A stretch of 32,594 nucleotides of DNA, from NCBI GenBank assembly GCA_009787775.1, contig WQSQ01000017.1, forward strand, positions 1 to 32,594, given 5' to 3'. The first letter of the stretch is position 1, and each line of letters opens with the position of its first letter. A program made the translations under genes and the position numbers. Shown here piece by piece: positions 28,233-32,594 of the stretch. Below the pieces are notes generated by a model. That model saw only the letters and a program-made list of their open reading frames with translations. It was not told the DNA's origin and made no database searches. This stretch comes from Treponema sp. (GTDB taxonomy: Bacteria > Spirochaetota > Spirochaetia > Treponematales > Breznakiellaceae).

Positions 28233-29828
28233 ATGTCAGTTGATATCATGAATATTGTTAAAAACCTTCATCCTCTTGAAGTGCGGATACTTCTTGCATA
28301 TGTAAAAGGTGATGAGCTTACGATTGAGAAAGTTGAAAAAGATTTGGGGTTCAAACCTGGAAACGGAAATCAGGCGCTTTCATGGCTTTTGGGTAAAGGC
28401 CTTGTCAGTGAATTGCGGCGGGAAACGGCTGTTTTATACGAAATAACCGATTTCGGCCGTGAGTGGCATAAAAAAGGCTGTCCTGAAGAGCGTATTATCA
28501 GACTGGTAAAGGAACAATCCGGTAAAATTAAAATGCCTGATATATCAAAATCTCTTGGTATTGAAAATAAGGACATCGGCAGCGCTTTCGGCAATCTTTC
28601 AAAAATCGGTATATTGTCATTGAATGCGGATAAAAATGTGATCCTGTCTAAAGAACCGGAAGGAGATCATTTTTCTGTTCTTCGAGGATTACTGGAGAAG
28701 GGAATCGGCGGAATGATTTCCGAAGCAGCCCTTAATACGGCAGAAAAAAGTATTATGTCCGGCATTTCTAAAAAAAGGGGAGCGTCAGATTCGCCGTTCC
28801 GCCAGATAGACAGGGAAACAGTCTTTTTTGGCTTTACTGCCGCCGAAGACGGATCCGTACCGGCGGCTGAAGCCGCGCAAGCTCTCAAAACAGCAGGGAT
28901 TACAGGAGATGAAGTCGGAGTTCTGACTCAGGCAATGCTTGAAGACGGCAGCTGGAAAGAAAAAACTTTCCGTTCCTACAATGTAAAAACGCCGCCTGTA
29001 CGCTTGACTCCTGGCAGGACCAATCCTTACGCTAAATTCCTTGAAAATGTGAAAGATAAACTTGCTTCATTGGGGTTTGAAGAATTTGACGGACCGTTAG
29101 TTGAAACCGAGTTTTGGAACTCGGACGCTCTTTTTATGCCGCAGTTCCATTCTGCCCGCGACATTCATGACGCATATAGTATAGCAGATCCGTCAAACAG
29201 GGACGGAGTAGCGCGGGCAAAATCTATTGACGAACCGTGGCTTTCTAATGTTGCGTCCGCTCATGAAAACGGAGGGTCAACAGGGAGCCGCGGCTGGAAT
29301 TACAGCTTTAACCGCGATTTTACAAAACGGCTTATTCTGCGTTCACAGGGAACAGTGTTATCAGCAAAACAGCTTCCAACTGCGAAAATTCCCGGCAAGT
29401 ATTTTGGCATTGCTCGCTGCTTCCGCTATGACCAGGTAGACGCTACTCACCTGCCGGACTTTTATCAGACCGAAGGCATTGTATTAGGTGAAAACGTAAA
29501 CCTCCGCACTCTTTTGGGAATGCTGGAGATGTTCGCCGTGGAAGTCGCAGGCGCAAAAGATGTTAAATATGTACCAGGTTATTTTCCGTTTACGGAACCG
29601 TCGATAGAAGTGCATATAAAACATCCGGTTCTTGGCTGGTTTGAGCTTGGCGGTTCAGGCATTTTCCGTCCTGAAGTAACAAAAAGCCTTGGAGTAAATG
29701 TGCCTGTCGCTGCGTGGGGTATCGGAATAGACCGCATGGCACTTATGGCTCTCGGCCTTAATGATCTCCGCGAGCTTTTCAGTTATGATATCGAGAATGT
29801 AAGATTTAGAAGAGCAAAAGCGCCTTGA
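28233..29828 (+). CDS. pheS: Phenylalanine-tRNA ligase alpha subunit, archaeal/eukaryote type
   Basis: PheS is the catalytic subunit that charges tRNA-Phe. At 531 residues it is much longer than the usual bacterial PheS (about 330-350) and has an N-terminal winged-helix region (about 1-140), as in archaeal and eukaryotic enzymes. The class II core shows FHSARDIHDAY (305-315) and motif 2 RCFRYDQVDATHLPDF (395-410). The phenylalanine-binding YFPFTEPSIEVHI (450-462) and motif 3 GIGIDRMALM (496-505) follow. An AGAGG site precedes the ATG. pheT does not follow; a DUF4954 gene overlaps the stop instead. Spirochaetes are known for this transferred enzyme type. Confidence 0.96.
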   Translation: MSVDIMNIVKNLHPLEVRILLAYVKGDELTIEKVEKDLGFKPGNGNQALSWLLGKGLVSELRRETAVLYEITDFGREWHKKGCPEERIIRLVKEQSGKIKMPDISKSLGIENKDIGSAFGNLSKIGILSLNADKNVILSKEPEGDHFSVLRGLLEKGIGGMISEAALNTAEKSIMSGISKKRGASDSPFRQIDRETVFFGFTAAEDGSVPAAEAAQALKTAGITGDEVGVLTQAMLEDGSWKEKTFRSYNVKTPPVRLTPGRTNPYAKFLENVKDKLASLGFEEFDGPLVETEFWNSDALFMPQFHSARDIHDAYSIADPSNRDGVARAKSIDEPWLSNVASAHENGGSTGSRGWNYSFNRDFTKRLILRSQGTVLSAKQLPTAKIPGKYFGIARCFRYDQVDATHLPDFYQTEGIVLGENVNLRTLLGMLEMFAVEVAGAKDVKYVPGYFPFTEPSIEVHIKHPVLGWFELGGSGIFRPEVTKSLGVNVPVAAWGIGIDRMALMALGLNDLRELFSYDIENVRFRRAKAP

Positions 29829-32083
29829 AAGCAAACAGCATTTTACCGATTGAGCGTTATGGTTATGACTTTATTCCGGCAGAATATCTTCCGGCAGGAT
29901 CTGACGAATATTGGCTCCGTAATATCCAGCAGGCAAAATATTTTTCTAAAAAGCCTGATAACTGGCGTAAACTGAAGCCTGCCGAAAAAGAAACATTAAT
30001 CAATAACAGGAATAATTGCTCCAATTGGGATATTTTCCTTGTAAGCGATCCTTTTGAACCTTCTCTTGTACGCGATTCCAATTTTTACGGGCTTATCCGC
30101 ATCGGCTCTTTGCAAAATGTTGTTTTAAAGCATCATGATTTCTGTGTTCCTGCGGGAATCCGCAGCAGCACAATCATATCGTGCGATATCGGTGATAATA
30201 CCGCTGTACAAAATTGCGCGTACATTTCACACTACATCATCGGGAATAATGTTATTCTTTCCGAAGTAAATGAATTGCAAACGACAAACCATGCTAAGTT
30301 CGGAAACGGCGCCGTTAAGGACGGTGAAGACGAAGAGGTGCGCGTTTGGATTGATGTAATGAATGAAGCAGGCGGACGATCCATTCTGCCGTTTGAAAGC
30401 ATGATAGCCGCTGACGCTTTTCTTTGGGCTGCCTACCGGGATGACACCGCCCTTACAGACAATTTGTTTAAAATTACCCAGAAACAATACGGGCAGGTTA
30501 CCTGTCCAGCCGGCAGCGCCGAAGGCGCATACCGGGGCAGTTACGGGATAATCGGCAGCGGCGCGGTAATTAAAAGCAGCGCGATTATTAAGGATGCGTT
30601 AATAGGAGACTGCGCTTACATTAAAGGAGCCAATAAGCTCAAAAATATTACAATGTTGTCATCAGAAGATGAACCGACGCAAATCGGAGAAGGCGTTGAA
30701 ATGGTGAACGGCATTGTAGGGTACGGCTGCAACGCATTCTACGGATCCAAGGCTGTGCGTTTTGTCATGGGAAGAAACTGCAATTTAAAGTACGGGGCGC
30801 GCCTGATCCACTCGGTGTTAGGTGATAATTCAACCGTGTCGTGCTGCGAGATATTAAATAATCTGATTTTTCCCGTGCATGAGCAGCATCATAACAATTC
30901 ATTTTTAATCGCGAGCCTGATTCAGGGAATGTCAAATATGGCAGCAGCGGCGACCATCGGCAGCAACCACAACAGCCGCGCAAATGACGGAGAGATTCGC
31001 GCAAAACGCGGTTTTTGGCCGGGACTGGCTGTCAGCCTGAAGCACTCAAGCACATTCGCCTCGTTTGTAATTATCGCCAAAGGCGAATATCCGTCGGAAC
31101 TGAATATCCCGCTTCCTTTTTCTCTTGTAAATAACAATGTCCATAAAAACCGGCTGGAAGTAATGCCTGCCTATTTTTGGATGCACAACCTTTACGCGCT
31201 TGAACGCAATTCATGGAAAACCAAAAACCGCGACAGACGAAAGATTAAAATCCAGAAGATAGAATCTGATTACCTTGCGCCTGATACCGCAGAAGAAATT
31301 ATGGTTGCTCTTTCCTTTATTGACGGATGGCTTTGCGAATCAGGCTTTTCGCCGATGGATATGACAAATATTAATTACTCCGCAGTACGGCTGATTCACT
31401 GCCACCAGTTTGAAAACAGCAATCGCGGACAGGTGATAATTAAACCGTATGAGGCAATTGCCGCCTACCGTCAAATGCTGCGCTACTACGCGGTAAAAAC
31501 CATTGCTTCATTTTTTGACGAGCGCCCCGAACTTGATTTCCGCTGCTTGTGCGATTTGTTGAATACTGAAGCTGATGATAAAACGCAGGTTTCCGGCATG
31601 CGGTCTTACAACAAAGACTCTCAAAACAGGGTAAAAGACTGGGTTAACTCAGGCGGTCAGATAGTTCCCGCTTTTCGTGTAGATAAGTTAAGAAAAGAAA
31701 TCGGAGAGAGAAAGTACGCAAGCTGGGATGAAATCCACCATGTATATGATCTTTGGGATGAAGAATACCCTCTCGATAAATGCCGCCACGCATGGGAAGT
31801 CCTTAAATTCCTGACGGATAATGTTACAATTAGCGCTTCATTGCTCAAGAGCGAACTTGACGCAGTCCTTGAAATACGCCGTCATATGGAAACGCAAATA
31901 TACGACAGCAGGGAGAAAGACTACCACAACCGCTATAAAAAAGCCACTTTCCGCAATCAGGCGGAAATGGAGCAAGTTCTTGGCAAGCCTGACGATAATC
32001 CGTTTATCCGTATTATCAGGAAAGAAAGCGATGTTTTTAAAAATATGATTGAAAGGGTAAAATTACGGTTATCCATAAATTAA
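29825..32083 (+). CDS. DUF4954 left-handed beta-helix protein, function unknown
   Basis: The gene starts with a TTG that overlaps the pheS stop (TTGA), so it is probably translated by coupling. The 752-residue product has hexapeptide-type repeats typical of left-handed beta-helix acyl- or nucleotidyl-transferases. These run about 110-150 (IISCDIGDNTAVQNCAYI) and about 235-345 (GSYGIIGSGAVIKSSAIIKD and following). A conserved insertion, WIDVMNEAGGRSILPFES (about 175-192), matches the DUF4954 pattern I remember from Bacteroidetes. A histidine/asparagine-rich stretch (HEQHHNNSFLIAS and IGSNHNSR, about 347-385) may be an active site. Residues beyond about 440 are mostly helical. The reaction is unknown; sugar or lipid transfer is only a guess from the fold. 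Confidence 0.85.
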   Translation: MKANSILPIERYGYDFIPAEYLPAGSDEYWLRNIQQAKYFSKKPDNWRKLKPAEKETLINNRNNCSNWDIFLVSDPFEPSLVRDSNFYGLIRIGSLQNVVLKHHDFCVPAGIRSSTIISCDIGDNTAVQNCAYISHYIIGNNVILSEVNELQTTNHAKFGNGAVKDGEDEEVRVWIDVMNEAGGRSILPFESMIAADAFLWAAYRDDTALTDNLFKITQKQYGQVTCPAGSAEGAYRGSYGIIGSGAVIKSSAIIKDALIGDCAYIKGANKLKNITMLSSEDEPTQIGEGVEMVNGIVGYGCNAFYGSKAVRFVMGRNCNLKYGARLIHSVLGDNSTVSCCEILNNLIFPVHEQHHNNSFLIASLIQGMSNMAAAATIGSNHNSRANDGEIRAKRGFWPGLAVSLKHSSTFASFVIIAKGEYPSELNIPLPFSLVNNNVHKNRLEVMPAYFWMHNLYALERNSWKTKNRDRRKIKIQKIESDYLAPDTAEEIMVALSFIDGWLCESGFSPMDMTNINYSAVRLIHCHQFENSNRGQVIIKPYEAIAAYRQMLRYYAVKTIASFFDERPELDFRCLCDLLNTEADDKTQVSGMRSYNKDSQNRVKDWVNSGGQIVPAFRVDKLRKEIGERKYASWDEIHHVYDLWDEEYPLDKCRHAWEVLKFLTDNVTISASLLKSELDAVLEIRRHMETQIYDSREKDYHNRYKKATFRNQAEMEQVLGKPDDNPFIRIIRKESDVFKNMIERVKLRLSIN

Positions 32084-32084
32084 C

Positions 32085-32285
32085 CTATATCTTTGCGATA
32101 AAGATGCTGTAACCGTCGAGATTTCTGCTTCTTTCAAGCATCTGAGGATTGCGGCCATGATTAATGTTATAGACATGCGCTGCCAGTTCCAATGACTCAA
32201 TTGATTCTAATCCTTTAATATTCATGAAAGCGTCAGAAAGACTGAGTTTCTTATAATCGGGAAATTGATCTACTCCGTAAATCAT
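32085..32285 (-). pseudogene. Fragment of an Rpn/PDDEXK-family nuclease (transposase-like)
   Basis: The 66-codon frame ends 1 bp from the converging DUF4954 stop. LSLSDAFMNIKGLESIE, then AAHVYNINHGRNPQMLERS and LDGYSIFIAKI resemble the middle-to-late part of Rpn-type recombination-promoting nucleases as I remember them. The N-terminal nuclease domain is missing, and the frame stops just where the family continues with a helix. No ribosome-binding site precedes the ATG. It is probably a remnant, although a short expressed protein cannot be excluded. Confidence 0.55.
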
Positions 32286-32318
32286 TACGGTATGTTACGC
32301 GTGAATAAAAAATAGAGA

Positions 32319-32558
32319 TTAACTGTCAAGGTTTTTAATAACATCAAGACTTAGACCTGTGATCTTATGAATAAACTCATGTGAAGAACCTTCTGTAATC
32401 AGGTTTTTCGCGATTTGCATGCTTGCTTGTTCAAGGCCCTCCTCGCGGCCCTGTACAATGCCTTTCTTGAATCCTCGCTCCATCCATTCAGGAATTATTC
32501 CGGCTTCTGTAAATACTTCTTCGAATGTTTCCCTCTTTTTTCTTGTTCTTACCGCCAT
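32319..32558 (-). CDS. Small charged protein resembling the C-terminal tail of Rpn-family proteins
   Basis: The 79-residue product has a clear AAGGAG site 8 nt before its ATG at 32558, so it may be a real small gene. After a basic start (MAVRTRKKRETFEEV) comes EWMERGFKKGIVQGREEGLE, a Gly/Glu/Arg helix pattern common at the end of Rpn-type proteins. It ends AKNLITEGSSHEFIHKITGLS, a small helical domain found at the same place in that family. It lies 33 bp upstream of another Rpn-like fragment on the same strand. Whether it is an independent regulator or debris is unclear. Confidence 0.6.
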   Translation of the reverse strand: MAVRTRKKRETFEEVFTEAGIIPEWMERGFKKGIVQGREEGLEQASMQIAKNLITEGSSHEFIHKITGLSLDVIKNLDS

Positions 32559-32594
32559 ATTCTGTAACTCCTTAAAGATTCTTGCGTTTGTTAT

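Noticed and set aside
32293-32308. Second parS-like site
   Set aside because: TGTTACGCGTGAATAA has four mismatches to the 16-bp consensus and lost symmetry, too weak to call.

Overview
This window carries the chromosomal replication origin and flanking genes of a spirochaete, most likely a Treponema-like member of Spirochaetota. Three things point there. The order dnaA-dnaN-recF-DUF721-gyrA, with gyrB close to the origin, is the order I know from Treponema pallidum. pheS is the long archaeal/eukaryote-type form known from spirochaetes. A DUF4954 protein, typical of spirochaetes and Bacteroidetes, sits beside it. Genus and species cannot be fixed from the sequence alone.

Layout, left to right. 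Bases 1-2533 (minus strand) hold a type I restriction-modification operon, hsdM followed by the window-truncated hsdS. Bases 2690-5272 (minus) hold gyrB, a small membrane protein gene and a cupin remnant that has lost its metal-binding core. Bases 5273-5688 are the probable oriC, with several DnaA boxes and a candidate DnaA-controlled dnaA promoter. Bases 5689-12831 (plus) hold dnaA, dnaN, recF, dciA and gyrA. In the dciA-gyrA gap an array of ten GTAC-type half-sites, 11-13 bp apart, abuts a near-consensus gyrA promoter. This is the most unusual structure in the window. A META-domain lipoprotein gene and a strong terminator follow.

Bases 13635-15590 hold a small membrane protein, a perfect 16-bp parS (ParB site), arfB (ribosome rescue), a DUF4349 lipoprotein and a decayed RelE/ParE toxin fragment that still has a promoter with a palindrome in its spacer. 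Bases 15786-19496 encode a very large GH13 alpha-amylase-family enzyme. Bases 19508-23987 (minus) hold a secreted protein of unknown function and the chaperone operon grpE-dnaK-dnaJ. Bases 24206-28013 (minus) encode a hybrid histidine kinase with receiver and HPt domains plus an overlapping single-domain response regulator. Bases 28233-32083 (plus) hold pheS translationally linked to a DUF4954 beta-helix protein. The right edge carries fragments related to Rpn/PDDEXK-type nucleases.

Functionally, the left half is a replication and topology block: initiator, clamp, recombination mediator, helicase-loader-like DciA, both gyrase subunits, oriC and parS. The right half is housekeeping (chaperones, tRNA charging, ribosome rescue) mixed with signalling and carbohydrate genes. 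Gene remnants mark small sites of past insertion and deletion. No tRNA, rRNA, CRISPR array or complete insertion sequence was seen.
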